A stretch of DNA of 64,000 nucleotides from Candidatus Zixiibacteriota bacterium (lineage in GTDB: Bacteria; Zixibacteria; MSB-5A5; GN15; FEB-12), in contig JAOUBJ010000002.1 in assembly GCA_029860345.1 (NCBI GenBank), positions 124,001 to 188,000 of the forward strand, written 5' to 3'. The notes under the pieces were generated by a model. The model was given only the letters and a program-made list of their open reading frames with translations. It searched no databases and was not told the DNA's origin. This document shows positions 7,721 through 17,217 of the stretch, piece after piece. The first letter of the stretch is position 1; each line of letters opens with the position of its first letter. The position numbers were made by a program, and so were the translations under genes.

Positions 7721-8545
7721 ATGATACACAAGACGCTGCTGTTGGCGGTGATTTTCTTCGGACTTCTGCCGCTTATTTTCTTTGCCACCGTCCAGCTCGA
7801 AGTCACCCAGGCGTTGGCCGATGGTGATTTGTCCGACAGCGATTCTGTCCAGTTTGATCGCTTTGTCGATAATGTCGCTTTCGGTGTCGGTGAACGGTTG
7901 AGTTTTGACATCAACTACGGGTTCATCAATGCCGGTACGGCCAGCATGGAGGTGATGCGTCTGATTGAATTCAGCGGTCGTCCCTGCTATCAAGTTGTGA
8001 CTCGGGCCAACTCAAACAGCTTTTTTTCAACTTTCTATACCGTGGACGACCGAGTGGAGTCGGTCATAGATGCCGTCGGCTTGTTCAGTTGGCGTTTCGA
8101 GAAGAATCTTCGCGAAGGCAGTTATCGATCCGATCGCATGTATGCTTTCGATCAGCGTGAGCACTTCACCGTGTACAAAGGGGACACTATCGAAGTCGCG
8201 CCCTGGGTCCAGGACGCCATAAGTGTTCTCTACTATGTTCGTTCGCAGGAACTCAATGTCGGGTCGTCGTTGTACATCGATAATTTCACTGATGGCAAGA
8301 ACTATCCACTTGAAGTGAAAATCCTCAAGAAAGAGAACATTACAGTAGAAGCCGGCAACTTCGACTGTGTGGTAGTAGAGCCGCTGACCCAGTCGGTGGG
8401 TGTCTTCAAGCACGAAGGACGGCTGAAAGTATGGCTGACCGATGATCGGCTCAAGATGCCGGTTCTGATGAAGTCCAAAATCCTTGTGGGATCGATCTCG
8501 GCTGAGTTGACCGACTTCAGCCTGGGCGAAATCGAGGCTTTTTGA
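7721..8545 (+). CDS. DUF3108-like envelope protein
   Basis: A protein of about 274 residues with an N-terminal hydrophobic segment (residues 4-24), a probable signal peptide or anchor. The body has a pattern typical of DUF3108 proteins: VGERLSFDINYGFINAGTA, a central VDDRVESVID, then VEAGNFDCVVVEP and GRLKVWLTDD. These are thought to be periplasmic beta-rich proteins; no reaction is known. The frame opens at 7682, but the ATG at 7721 follows GAAGGA and clears the upstream gene. It ends three bases before the next start. Confidence 0.75.
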   Translation: MIHKTLLLAVIFFGLLPLIFFATVQLEVTQALADGDLSDSDSVQFDRFVDNVAFGVGERLSFDINYGFINAGTASMEVMRLIEFSGRPCYQVVTRANSNSFFSTFYTVDDRVESVIDAVGLFSWRFEKNLREGSYRSDRMYAFDQREHFTVYKGDTIEVAPWVQDAISVLYYVRSQELNVGSSLYIDNFTDGKNYPLEVKILKKENITVEAGNFDCVVVEPLTQSVGVFKHEGRLKVWLTDDRLKMPVLMKSKILVGSISAELTDFSLGEIEAF

Positions 8546-8548
8546 GTC

Positions 8549-9505
8549 ATGGCGGCCCGTTCGAAAAAGAAATCCCTGGTCGATCTTTCCGATGTCAAAC
8601 GTCAAGCCGGTACACGACAACATAACCGCACTCAAATCGATTCGTTCGGTCGTCCGGCCAAAAAGGGTGGGGCGGATTTCTTTGATTCACTTCCACGCTT
8701 CCTCAAGGCCGGTGAACTCAATGAGTTCGTTGCTCTGACAGCAAAAGCCCGCAAGAAAGGCCGACCCTTTCATCTGATGTTGGGGGCACACAACATCAAG
8801 GTCGGATTGTCACCGATTTTGATCGACCTCATGCGGCGGGGGTCGGTTACCTCGCTTTCGTTCAACTCGGCCGGACTAATCCATGATCTGGAAGTATCGT
8901 TTTTCGGCGCAACATCGGAAGATGTTCAAGCCGGGCTGGCCGACGGTTCGTTCGGTATGGTCAAAAAAACGGCGGAATTGTTCGCGGCCGTGACACACCT
9001 TGCTTCGAAGCGCAGTATCGGTTTGGGAGCCGCCGCCGGTATGTTCATCAATGGTGAGCGTGCAAAACATCGGAAGGTCTCGCTGTTCGGTCGCGCTGTG
9101 GCTTTGGACCTGCCGGTCACCGTTCATATCGGCATCGGTACCGATATCGTGGCCCAACATCCGGAATACAATGCCGCCGAGGCGGCTGAGGCGTCGCATC
9201 TCGATTTCAGGCTGCTGGCCTCTTTGTGTACCGAGATTGATCAGGGTGGGATAGCGGCCAATATCGGTTCGGCGGTGATTTTGCCGGAAGTGTTTCTAAA
9301 GGCGCTGACCGTGGCCCGAAACGTCTCAAAACACAAAAGCCGTCTGGTGACGGCGAATTTCGACATGATCCTGCAATACCGACCGATGCAGAACATTGTG
9401 AGTCGCCCCACGGCTGGTTGCGGCAGGGGATTCAACTTTGTCGGACATCATGAGATCATGGTGCCTCTGTTGGCCTGGGCCTTGCGGCGCGAATTTGAAC
9501 GATAG
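8549..9505 (+). CDS. Deoxyhypusine synthase-like protein
   Basis: A 318-residue protein. After a basic N-terminal tail it has GAHNIKVGLSPILIDLMRRG, FNSAGLIHDLEVSFFGATSE and a C-terminal GCGRGFNFVGHHEIM. The order of the glycine-rich turns and the SAGLIHD segment recall the deoxyhypusine synthase fold, which binds NAD and spermidine. Bacterial members are often of unknown substrate, and some make homospermidine. I cannot place the catalytic lysine with certainty, so the activity is open. Co-directional with and close to the DUF3108 gene. Confidence 0.5.
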   Translation: MAARSKKKSLVDLSDVKRQAGTRQHNRTQIDSFGRPAKKGGADFFDSLPRFLKAGELNEFVALTAKARKKGRPFHLMLGAHNIKVGLSPILIDLMRRGSVTSLSFNSAGLIHDLEVSFFGATSEDVQAGLADGSFGMVKKTAELFAAVTHLASKRSIGLGAAAGMFINGERAKHRKVSLFGRAVALDLPVTVHIGIGTDIVAQHPEYNAAEAAEASHLDFRLLASLCTEIDQGGIAANIGSAVILPEVFLKALTVARNVSKHKSRLVTANFDMILQYRPMQNIVSRPTAGCGRGFNFVGHHEIMVPLLAWALRREFER

Positions 9506-9510
9506 GCCAC

Positions 9511-9538
9511 TTGCCATAGACAACTTTTAACATATATT
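9511..9538 (+). promoter_or_regulatory. Sigma70-like promoter for the ftcD cluster
   Basis: TTGCCA (9511-9516), a 16-base spacer and TATATT (9533-9538) lie about 70 bases before the ftcD ATG. The leader then has a small CCCGG/CCGGG hairpin near 9559-9575. Confidence 0.45.
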
Positions 9539-9609
9539 GGCGGGGTTTGGATACTCTTCCCGGCGGTAATCCGGGAGTGCTTGATGTAGTTTATTTCGCG
9601 GAGACAATA

Positions 9610-11118
9610 ATGGCTAAGTTAATTGAATGTGTTCCGAATTTCTCAGAAGGTCGCCGTCCCGAGGTGATCGACGCAATCTGTGAGGCTATCACTTCGGCTG
9701 ATGGCGTTGTGCTGCTTGACAGGGAGATGGACCCCGATCACAATCGGGCGGTGGTGACTTTTGTCTGCCATCCTTCGCTTGCGGTCGAGGCCGCTTTTCG
9801 TGGCTATCAGAAAGCGGCCGAGCTTATCGACATGACAACGCATCAGGGCGAGCACCCGCGAATGGGCGCCTGCGATGTCTGTCCGTTTATCCCGATATCG
9901 GAAGTGAGCATCGAGGAAGCGGTCGAACTGGCCAACAAGCTGGGCCGCAAAGTAGGTGATGAACTATCGATTCCGGTGTTCCTGTACGAAGATGCACGCA
10001 CCAAGCCGGATCGTAAGAACCTGGCCAAAGTGCGTACCGGTCAGTATGAAGGTATGATCGACGCGATTGAAAAAGATCCCAAACGCAAGCCTGATTACGG
10101 TCCGGCCAAGATGAATCTGAAATCCGGCGCCACAGCCATCGGTGTGCGCTTCCCGTTGGTGGCGTTCAACGTTTACCTGGATACCAACAAGAAGTGGATT
10201 GCCGACAAGGTGGCTGATGCCGTTCGCAGTCTGAAGGGTGGCTATCGTTTTGTGAAGGCCCTCGGTTTTGAAATTAAGGAGCGCGACCAGGTGCAGATTT
10301 CAATGAACCTGGTCAATTTTACCAAGACACCGGTTTTCAGAGTCTTTGAAACCATAAAATCTGAAGCGGCCCGCTATGGTGTCAACGTCACGTCGTCGGA
10401 GATAATCGGGTTGGTGCCGAACGAAGCGATGCTCGATGTCGCCGATTTCTACCTGCGTCTTGAGAATTTCTCGGCCGAGCAGGTGCTTGAGCATAAACTT
10501 CAGCAGTCCGGCGGAGGTTCGTCGGTCAAAGAGAGCTTCGCCGATGAAGTGGCCTCATCATCACCTGCGCCCGGTGGCGGTTCGGTGGCGGCGGCGGCTG
10601 GGGCATTGGGCGCGGCCCTGGCTTCGATGGTCTGTCGGCTGTCCATCGGCAAGAAGCAGTTTGAGGCGGTCAAAGGGGAGCTCACAAAGGTCCGTGACCA
10701 GGGGGATGAGTTGCGCAGTGAACTGTCGACCCTGGTGGAGACCGACAAGGAGGCGTTCAATAAAGTCATGGAGGCTTTCAAGCTGCCCGAGGGGTCCGAG
10801 CGCGATGAAGGTGTCGAGAAAGCCAACAAGCATGCCGCTGAAGTACCGTTGACGGTCATGAAGAAATCGCTGGAGGCGCTGAAACTGGCCCGGGTAGTGG
10901 CCGAGAAAGGTAACCAGAATTCTATCACCGATGCCGGCGTGGCCGCCTTGATGGCCCGCGCCGCAGTTCACGGGGCAGGTTATAATGTGCGCATCAACCT
11001 GACCTCAATCGATGATGAGAAGTTTGTGACGAAACTAAAAGATGAAGCGGATGTTATAACCAGTGAGGCTGAGGGTCTGGCGGAGCAGATCAGAGAGTTG
11101 GTTGAAAGCAAACTATAG
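9610..11118 (+). CDS. ftcD: Bifunctional glutamate formiminotransferase / formiminotetrahydrofolate cyclodeaminase
   Basis: A 502-residue fusion. Residues 1 to about 300 are the formiminotransferase (LIECVPNFSEGRRPEVI at the start, then THQGEHPRMGACDVCPFIPI), which moves the formimino group from formiminoglutamate to tetrahydrofolate. Residues about 310-495 are the cyclodeaminase (SSPAPGGGSVAAAAGALG, ending in an NVRINLTSI segment), which releases ammonia to give methenyl-THF. Both steps belong to histidine breakdown; an ammonia-lyase of that pathway is encoded at 52149, but hutU and hutI are not in the window. The frame opens earlier, but the ATG at 9610 matches the family start. The PHP gene begins at the next base after the stop. 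Confidence 0.95.
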   Translation: MAKLIECVPNFSEGRRPEVIDAICEAITSADGVVLLDREMDPDHNRAVVTFVCHPSLAVEAAFRGYQKAAELIDMTTHQGEHPRMGACDVCPFIPISEVSIEEAVELANKLGRKVGDELSIPVFLYEDARTKPDRKNLAKVRTGQYEGMIDAIEKDPKRKPDYGPAKMNLKSGATAIGVRFPLVAFNVYLDTNKKWIADKVADAVRSLKGGYRFVKALGFEIKERDQVQISMNLVNFTKTPVFRVFETIKSEAARYGVNVTSSEIIGLVPNEAMLDVADFYLRLENFSAEQVLEHKLQQSGGGSSVKESFADEVASSSPAPGGGSVAAAAGALGAALASMVCRLSIGKKQFEAVKGELTKVRDQGDELRSELSTLVETDKEAFNKVMEAFKLPEGSERDEGVEKANKHAAEVPLTVMKKSLEALKLARVVAEKGNQNSITDAGVAALMARAAVHGAGYNVRINLTSIDDEKFVTKLKDEADVITSEAEGLAEQIRELVESKL

Positions 11119-11955
11119 ATGACACAACGAATCGATCTGCATCTCCACACCACCTGCTCAGACGGTCTGAGAACGCCCTCGGAAATCCTGGAGGAAGTAC
11201 GCAGCCGAAAACTGGCAGCGTTTGCCATCACCGACCACGACACCATCGACGGTTTCCTTGAGACCGGTGAATTACTCAAGGAAGGCGACCCGGAACTGAT
11301 CGCCGGCCTTGAGTTGTCCTGCTCTGCCGAAAAAGGCGACCTGCACCTGCTGGCCTACCTTTTCGATCCGGACAATGCCCGATTGTTGGAAGCGCTTAAT
11401 GATTTTCAGGAAAAAAGGAACCAACGGGGTCGCACGATGGTGCAAAGACTAAACGACATGGGAATCACGATTACATACGACGACGTCTTGCAAGCAGCCG
11501 GCAGTGCCCCGATCGGTCGACCGCACGTGGCCGAGGCGATGCATCGGCGCAAAGCGGTGGCCACTTACGATGATGCCTTCAGACAATACATCGGAGACCG
11601 GAAACCGGCCTATGTTCCCAAGGCGAATTTCACACCGGCGGAAGCAATCGATCTGATCCATGCCGCCGGTGGGGTGGCCGTGCTGGCCCATCCCATGGTA
11701 GGCGGCGCCGTAGATCGGATCGAGGAATTGGTGGCCCTTGGTATTGACGGCATCGAAGCGCTGCACCCCGATCACAAGCAACATCAGGTGGCAAACCTCA
11801 AGGAGATAGCGGCTCGTTTTCGCCTGATCTGGACCGGCGGTTCCGACTTTCACGGTCGCGGTGGGCGTTGCGGTTCAGTTGGGTCCGAGGCGGTGCCGAT
11901 AGACTGTTTACAACAATTGAGATTACGCTCATCACAGAAGCGAGGTTCGGATTGA
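11119..11955 (+). CDS. PHP-domain phosphoesterase
   Basis: A 278-residue protein of the PHP family, trinuclear-metal phosphoesterases. The first motif is IDLHLHTTCSDG (residues 5-16), followed by ITDHDTIDG, GLELSC, a GRPHVAEAM segment, VLAHPMVGG and the closing GGSDFHG. This pattern is that of the YciV/RNase AM type (3',5'-nucleoside bisphosphate phosphatase), which degrades pAp or short RNA ends. It starts directly after ftcD and overlaps the next gene by four bases (TTGA). Confidence 0.85.
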   Translation: MTQRIDLHLHTTCSDGLRTPSEILEEVRSRKLAAFAITDHDTIDGFLETGELLKEGDPELIAGLELSCSAEKGDLHLLAYLFDPDNARLLEALNDFQEKRNQRGRTMVQRLNDMGITITYDDVLQAAGSAPIGRPHVAEAMHRRKAVATYDDAFRQYIGDRKPAYVPKANFTPAEAIDLIHAAGGVAVLAHPMVGGAVDRIEELVALGIDGIEALHPDHKQHQVANLKEIAARFRLIWTGGSDFHGRGGRCGSVGSEAVPIDCLQQLRLRSSQKRGSD

Positions 11956-14069
11956 GAATATTATTGACGGTCCTGTTTATCATCCTATTGGCCGGACAAA
12001 TCTCCGGCGGTGAAACGCTGTCTCGCGAGATGCAGGTCGAGATCATTGGCGATTATATGCTGGTCACCGGCCAGGGTGGTTTAGATATGACCGCGACCAG
12101 CCATGACGACGCCGACTCGCACCCGCTCAAGTGCGGCACCCCGGCCATTCTCAACTTTGTCACGAACTATGATAAGCTCGACCCTGATCTGCTCAAGTCG
12201 CTCGGTGTACAGGAAATCAGCCGTCCGACATTTCTGACCGACTCCGTTGACTCACCCCAAGGACTGTTCAGGGTGCATTATACCACGACCGGTCTGGATG
12301 CGCTCCTGGGTGGTGCCGACACGGCCAGGAAAATCGCCGACATTATGGATTCTGTCTATGCCTACCTTATCGATACGCTGGGCTACCCGCCGCCGCCTTT
12401 GGATGGATACGAACCCGGGGGGGACGAAAAGTACGATATTTACATGCGCTACCTGGGGACTCTATTCTACGGGCAAACCTGGACAGATTCGATTGGTTAT
12501 CCCACTTTCAAGCAGGCGACCTCCTATATCGAAATGAACTCCAATCCCACCAATCTGGCCAACTATGCCAACCGGCCCCTGGATGCTATTCGGGTGACCG
12601 CGGCCCATGAGTTCTTTCATGCCGTGCAGTTCGGTATTGATTGGGGAGAAACAGAGGACTTTAACAGCGAGACACTCCAGCGTCGCTACTGGATGGAAAT
12701 GTCGTCGACTTGGGTGGAAGAAGAAATCTATGACGACATCAACGACTACTATTCCTACCTGGATTTCTTTTTTAATGTTCCGGGAGCTTCCCTGCAGCGG
12801 TTCACCGGTGGCACCGATCTGCACCCTTACGCTTCGGTGGTCTATCCGATTTACCTGAGCGAAAAATACGGACGCGATATCATTCGTGACATCTGGCTAA
12901 TGTGCGGTTCGATGGGCTTTGGTCCCAGTTTCCTTAAGGCGGCCGATTCGGCAATCCTGATGGCCAGTGATCGCACACAAAACTGGGTCTCGGCTTTCTC
13001 TGAGTTTGCTCTGTGGAACTACCTGACCGATGAGCGATCAGATTTGGCCATCAAGAATGGTTCCGACAATTCTCCGGTGACGGGCTATTCTGAGAAAGAG
13101 GAATATCCAGCCATACCGTTTGACAAACTTCACACCTATTTCAAGTACCCGGTTTTTTTGCAAACCAACGCCAATAGTGGCGAGAGTCCGAAAGTCAATG
13201 GTGCCTACTACTTCACCCTCAATGAACTGGCTACCGCCCTCGTAATGCACGACACAATTATATGGGTGTGCGACTCCGGCGCCGGCGAGTTTCCCAACTG
13301 CACAGATTCTACCCAGACCAGAGATACTACCTATATCACCGAGTGGCGCTACAGTTTTACAACCCACATCGATACTTTTTTCAATGTATACCTTTCGCTC
13401 ATCGACTCCAAAGTGCCAACGCTTCCGGAACCCTGGGGTATGAACGTCATTTACCAGTTCGAAGAGGAACCGGATTCGCTGATTGTTGATCGATTCTATA
13501 TTCCGGACGACGCCGGTCTCAAGATAGATCTGCCGGAGCACGATCAGTATCGGTCGATGGTGTTTATCCTGACTCCGGCGACCACCGAACATGGTTTTTA
13601 TGACACCCTTTGGTACCGCACCATGCTTGTCGGATACGGGATTGGAGAAAACAGTGTTCTCGACTCGCTGGTTAACATCCCGGCCGCGGTGCTCGACCTC
13701 TATCCCAATCCGGTAATGGTGGCCGAGATGGACCAACCTCGTGTTACCTTTTTGTTGCAGACGGGTACCGACAGTAGCAGTTTCCCGGTGGCCGGTTCGC
13801 CGTATTTCAGTGACCCGGCCACGTTGCAGATTGACATTTACACCGTTGCAGGTGAGCGGGTCAAGACGATTTCCAGAGATGATGACCAGGCGGACCGAAG
13901 CTCCGAATGGAGGCGGAGCGGCAAATGGTCGGCCGAGTGGGATCTCAAAAACGAAAGCGGCGCCGACATAGCCGCCGGAGTGTACCTTGTTTATGCGCGG
14001 CTTTTCTCAAAGGCCAAGCGAGGCGCCCTGCTGGCCGAAGATCACTCCAAGGTGCTCGTGATTCGATGA
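11952..14069 (+). CDS. Secreted zinc metalloprotease-like protein with Por-type C-terminal module
   Basis: About 705 residues. I take the TTG at 11952 as start because it has a GAGG site, overlaps the PHP stop as TTGA, and gives the signal peptide RILLTVLFIILLAGQ. The middle holds HEFFH (about 219-223), an HExxH zinc site, followed by WMEMSSTWVEEEIYD, which carries further acidic residues. This resembles the MXAN_6640-type putative metalloproteases. The last 110 residues (LDLYPNPV, IDIYTVAGERV, GVYLVYARL) form a beta module like the type IX sorting or FlgD-like domain, suggesting export to the surface. It overlaps the next gene by ATGA. Confidence 0.75.
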   Translation: MRILLTVLFIILLAGQISGGETLSREMQVEIIGDYMLVTGQGGLDMTATSHDDADSHPLKCGTPAILNFVTNYDKLDPDLLKSLGVQEISRPTFLTDSVDSPQGLFRVHYTTTGLDALLGGADTARKIADIMDSVYAYLIDTLGYPPPPLDGYEPGGDEKYDIYMRYLGTLFYGQTWTDSIGYPTFKQATSYIEMNSNPTNLANYANRPLDAIRVTAAHEFFHAVQFGIDWGETEDFNSETLQRRYWMEMSSTWVEEEIYDDINDYYSYLDFFFNVPGASLQRFTGGTDLHPYASVVYPIYLSEKYGRDIIRDIWLMCGSMGFGPSFLKAADSAILMASDRTQNWVSAFSEFALWNYLTDERSDLAIKNGSDNSPVTGYSEKEEYPAIPFDKLHTYFKYPVFLQTNANSGESPKVNGAYYFTLNELATALVMHDTIIWVCDSGAGEFPNCTDSTQTRDTTYITEWRYSFTTHIDTFFNVYLSLIDSKVPTLPEPWGMNVIYQFEEEPDSLIVDRFYIPDDAGLKIDLPEHDQYRSMVFILTPATTEHGFYDTLWYRTMLVGYGIGENSVLDSLVNIPAAVLDLYPNPVMVAEMDQPRVTFLLQTGTDSSSFPVAGSPYFSDPATLQIDIYTVAGERVKTISRDDDQADRSSEWRRSGKWSAEWDLKNESGADIAAGVYLVYARLFSKAKRGALLAEDHSKVLVIR

Positions 14070-14590
14070 ACCTTCAGCCGCGGTTGATTAGCAGAATCGC
14101 ACTGTTTTCCGCTCTGATATATGTTCTGTCATACGCTACGGCTTATTTGCCGAACGTCTCTTTTGTGTTCTTTATAGTCTTTGCAGGGGGATACTTGTGG
14201 GGTGCCCTGGCCGGTTCGATGATAGGTTTGATCGGCATGTGGTTGTCCAGTTCGTTCAATCCGTTTGGGCCGGCTGCTCTTCCGTTGTTGGTGGCACAGA
14301 TGATTGGGGCTGGTTGCGGTGGTTTGGTCGGCGCATTTGTGCATGGACGATCGGATCACGGACGCATCCCCCCCGGTATGATGTGGTTGATTCTGGCCGC
14401 GGTCGTCTGTACTTTGGCTTACTATCTGCCGGTGAATGGTGTCGATGCCTGGTTGTACCAACCGTTCTGGCCGAGGTTTATCAGTGGCTTGCCGTGGGTA
14501 GCCATTTCGATGGTATCCAACGCTTTGATTTTCCCGTTGCTTTTCGGCGTTGTGACTCGTTTATATGCGCGAGAAAGCAGGTTCAGATGA
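14066..14590 (+). CDS. ECF-type transporter S component-like membrane protein
   Basis: A 174-residue protein with five or six hydrophobic segments. The N-terminal RLISRIALFSALIYVLS and the loop between helices, GGYLWGALAGSMIGLIGMW, are typical of ECF S components, the substrate-binding subunits of vitamin importers. The substrate cannot be read from the sequence. It has ATGA overlaps with both neighbours, so it is probably made together with the protease and the outer-membrane barrel. The shared energy-coupling genes are not in this window. A longer frame upstream lies inside the protease gene and is rejected. Confidence 0.72.
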   Translation: MNLQPRLISRIALFSALIYVLSYATAYLPNVSFVFFIVFAGGYLWGALAGSMIGLIGMWLSSSFNPFGPAALPLLVAQMIGAGCGGLVGAFVHGRSDHGRIPPGMMWLILAAVVCTLAYYLPVNGVDAWLYQPFWPRFISGLPWVAISMVSNALIFPLLFGVVTRLYARESRFR

Positions 14591-16599
14591 TCCGACTACT
14601 AATAGCGTTCTTCATCATAGTCTTACTCTCGCTGCCCACTTTAGTATCGGCGGCCGACTCCACCGAAGTCGAAGTCGTGGTCGATAGCGCACAGCTTGCG
14701 ACCCCGAACGACAGCCTCGACTCCATCGAACCTACCGTTGACAGCTTGACCGATTCGAGCGCGGTAGCAAGTTTCAACGAACGATATGAAGAGTACAAGA
14801 AGCGACATGTGGAACGAACGCCGTCCTTTTCGTTTTTCGATACCGTTGTTGCCTACTTTGCATCTGAACGCTCCAACGTGCATGAGGCTCGCAGCCGTGC
14901 TTCGTTTCATGATGTCGGCGACTATTTCCGGTCGGACCCTTCTTACTTTACGCTGGACCATCAGGAAACACCGATGCGCAAAACGGTACAGCCGTTCGGC
15001 CTGGCCGGTGATCGGCTGAACCTGGTTGTCAATCGTCAGGCCACTCATCCGTTCGAACACGTTATTGAGCCGGATGGATTGATCGATCTCAACGATCTGC
15101 CGTCGTCGTTCGATCACGACATTTACCTCCTGCCCGGTCCGGTGGGTAGGTTACTTGGTGGTCGACAAATGGTCGCCACTTTGGTTACATTGCCGGAGGA
15201 ACCATCCGGAGATAATCCCGTGACGTCTATCTCGGCTGATAAGGGGGACTATGTTTTTTCGTGGGTACGAGGACGCTACTCGCGACGGTTTTCACGCGGA
15301 CGAAGCATGAACCTGGCGCTCGGTTATCGCAAAGCGGACGGACCGGTTTCGGGACGCGCCGATGACTCCTACCACTATATCGGGGATATGTTCTTTCCGA
15401 TTGGTGGGCGCCACGGAATCAAAGCGCAGGGGCGGCTGTACAGCCGCGACGGTTGGCAGGACGTGCGGTCCGACATCGGCGGACAGGCAATTCCACGCGA
15501 CCGTTTTGATCGACATGCCACGGTCTCTGTCGAACGCAGTCTAAACGAAGGTAGTGGCCGTTGGTTGCTCGGCTACAAACATCTCAGGCAAGGGTCATTC
15601 TCCGAAGGCGCCTACCTGTCACGGTACAACCAGACCGGCAATGGTGGTTTCATGGCGCGCGAGTGGTTGAGCGGCAGGACGGCTTTCAATCTCAGACTCG
15701 ATGGTGACTATCTCGAATATGAAAACTATCAGGACCTCTGGTCAAAGACCTGGGCGGATTTCACTTTCGACATGATTCGGCTTGGCGATGGCGTGCGCTA
15801 TGGTTTGTCCATTGGTGGTCGCTACGACGATGACTTCTCGTTTCTGCCCAATGCCGCTGCGGTAATACATAAAGATGCATCTGGCTGGTTTGTCTCGTTG
15901 TCGGTGGGGTACGCCGAGCGAGAACCGTCGCTTTCCGAACTGTTCCTGCCCGAGCAGCAGGCAGCCGTCTACAATGAGTCGACTCGGGATTATGCAAATG
16001 TCGGCAATCGTGAGTTGGAGCCTGAGAAACAACTAATTGGAAATATCCGTGCAGAGTACGGCAGTGTGCAGAACGCCGTGGGGCTGGATGTTACCGGCGG
16101 GATGATAGAAAACGGAATCGACTGGCAACAGATACAAGACGCAGACAGTATCGGCAGCTTCACCAGGTTTTCACCAATCAACGGCGATGTTGAATTTGTC
16201 AGCGCCACGGTGCACCAACGACTAAAGTACCGTGACTTGGCCACTCTGACCTCCGGCGGATCATATCACTATGTTGACTATGCCGAATTCGAAGATAGGG
16301 CGTACTTGCCCGAGTACCAGGCCTTCGCAGGCATGGAGTTGCATCACTACCTGCAAAAGCAACGCATCCACTTATTTGCCTATGGCGAAGTGATATACGT
16401 GGGCCCCTATCACGGTTACGTGGTCCAGAACCTTGGTGAAGAGCTGATCGTGAACGCCAAGTTTTCGGTTGGTCTAACCAATTTTCGTTTTCATTTGGTA
16501 TTTCAGAATATGCTCAATCAAGCCTATTTACAGCGTGACCACATGACCTTTCGCGGCAGCTTTTTCTATTACGGATTAGTGTGGAATTTTGACGATTGA
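14587..16599 (+). CDS. TonB-dependent receptor-like outer-membrane barrel
   Basis: About 670 residues. A signal peptide (MIRLLIAFFIIVLLSLPTLVSA) precedes an acidic, serine-rich linker. A degenerate plug-like part (about 150-220, with DRLNLVVNR and IYLLPGPVGRLLGG) leads into a long barrel of alternating aromatic residues. The last strand, GSFFYYGLVWNFDD, is not a textbook Phe-terminated signal but is similar. The segment VSVGYAEREPSLSELFLPEQ resembles the region that marks TonB-dependent receptors. The plug is weaker than in the receptor at 54119. Its overlap with the ECF S-component suggests a shared substrate. Confidence 0.75.
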   Translation: MIRLLIAFFIIVLLSLPTLVSAADSTEVEVVVDSAQLATPNDSLDSIEPTVDSLTDSSAVASFNERYEEYKKRHVERTPSFSFFDTVVAYFASERSNVHEARSRASFHDVGDYFRSDPSYFTLDHQETPMRKTVQPFGLAGDRLNLVVNRQATHPFEHVIEPDGLIDLNDLPSSFDHDIYLLPGPVGRLLGGRQMVATLVTLPEEPSGDNPVTSISADKGDYVFSWVRGRYSRRFSRGRSMNLALGYRKADGPVSGRADDSYHYIGDMFFPIGGRHGIKAQGRLYSRDGWQDVRSDIGGQAIPRDRFDRHATVSVERSLNEGSGRWLLGYKHLRQGSFSEGAYLSRYNQTGNGGFMAREWLSGRTAFNLRLDGDYLEYENYQDLWSKTWADFTFDMIRLGDGVRYGLSIGGRYDDDFSFLPNAAAVIHKDASGWFVSLSVGYAEREPSLSELFLPEQQAAVYNESTRDYANVGNRELEPEKQLIGNIRAEYGSVQNAVGLDVTGGMIENGIDWQQIQDADSIGSFTRFSPINGDVEFVSATVHQRLKYRDLATLTSGGSYHYVDYAEFEDRAYLPEYQAFAGMELHHYLQKQRIHLFAYGEVIYVGPYHGYVVQNLGEELIVNAKFSVGLTNFRFHLVFQNMLNQAYLQRDHMTFRGSFFYYGLVWNFDD

Positions 16600-16653
16600 G
16601 CCGGACATCGCTGTGGCTTGACTTTGGACGGTCGGTCAGGTTAATTGACCTTC

Positions 16654-17214
16654 ATGCACCAATTGAACCTTACGCGCGAAACCGCCTATCCAATGGTGGT
16701 CGACAAAATCGGCGTCAACAATCTGTTAAAACACATCCTGGCCGTCGAAGCAGGGATGCGACAGTTGGCCGTGCACCTGGGGGAGGATGTCGAATACTGG
16801 GGCCTCACCGGGTTGGTGCACGACCTGGACTACAACCAAACCAAGGACGACGAAGCTCGCCACGCTTACCTCACCTGTGAATGGTTGGCCGAGTACGATC
16901 TCCCCAGGGAAATGCAGGACGCCATCATCGCCCACCCCGGACATCAACCCTGCCGGAGCCGGCTGGACTGGGCGCTCTATTCTGTCGATCCGGCTACCGG
17001 GTTTATTGTCGCTTGCGCTTTGATGCATCCGGACAAGAAGCTGGATGTGTTGGACGCGGAGTTCATGCTTCGCAGGTTCAAAGAAAAGCGGTTTGCAGCC
17101 GGAGCATCACGCGAAAACATGGAGGCATGTTCGCATCTCGGATTGGCCTTGACCGATTTCCTGATGTTGGTACACGCGGGCATGATGACCATCGCCGATG
17201 AGCTTGGGCTGTAG
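16654..17214 (+). CDS. HD-domain hydrolase-like protein
   Basis: About 186 residues. His27 (LLKHILAVE), the His56-Asp57 pair in GLVHDLDY and later IIAHPGH give the metal-ligand pattern of the HD superfamily, which contains metal-dependent phosphohydrolases. The substrate is unknown. The ATG at 16654 is the more conventional start; a TTG at 16645 in the same frame is closer to a CAGG site and is possible. The MFS gene starts four bases after the stop. Confidence 0.8.
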   Translation: MHQLNLTRETAYPMVVDKIGVNNLLKHILAVEAGMRQLAVHLGEDVEYWGLTGLVHDLDYNQTKDDEARHAYLTCEWLAEYDLPREMQDAIIAHPGHQPCRSRLDWALYSVDPATGFIVACALMHPDKKLDVLDAEFMLRRFKEKRFAAGASRENMEACSHLGLALTDFLMLVHAGMMTIADELGL

Positions 17215-17217
17215 CAC

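Noticed and set aside
14197-14586. Upstream extension of the barrel ORF
   Set aside because: It lies inside the ECF S-component gene; the ATG at 14587 gives a proper signal peptide and an ATGA junction.
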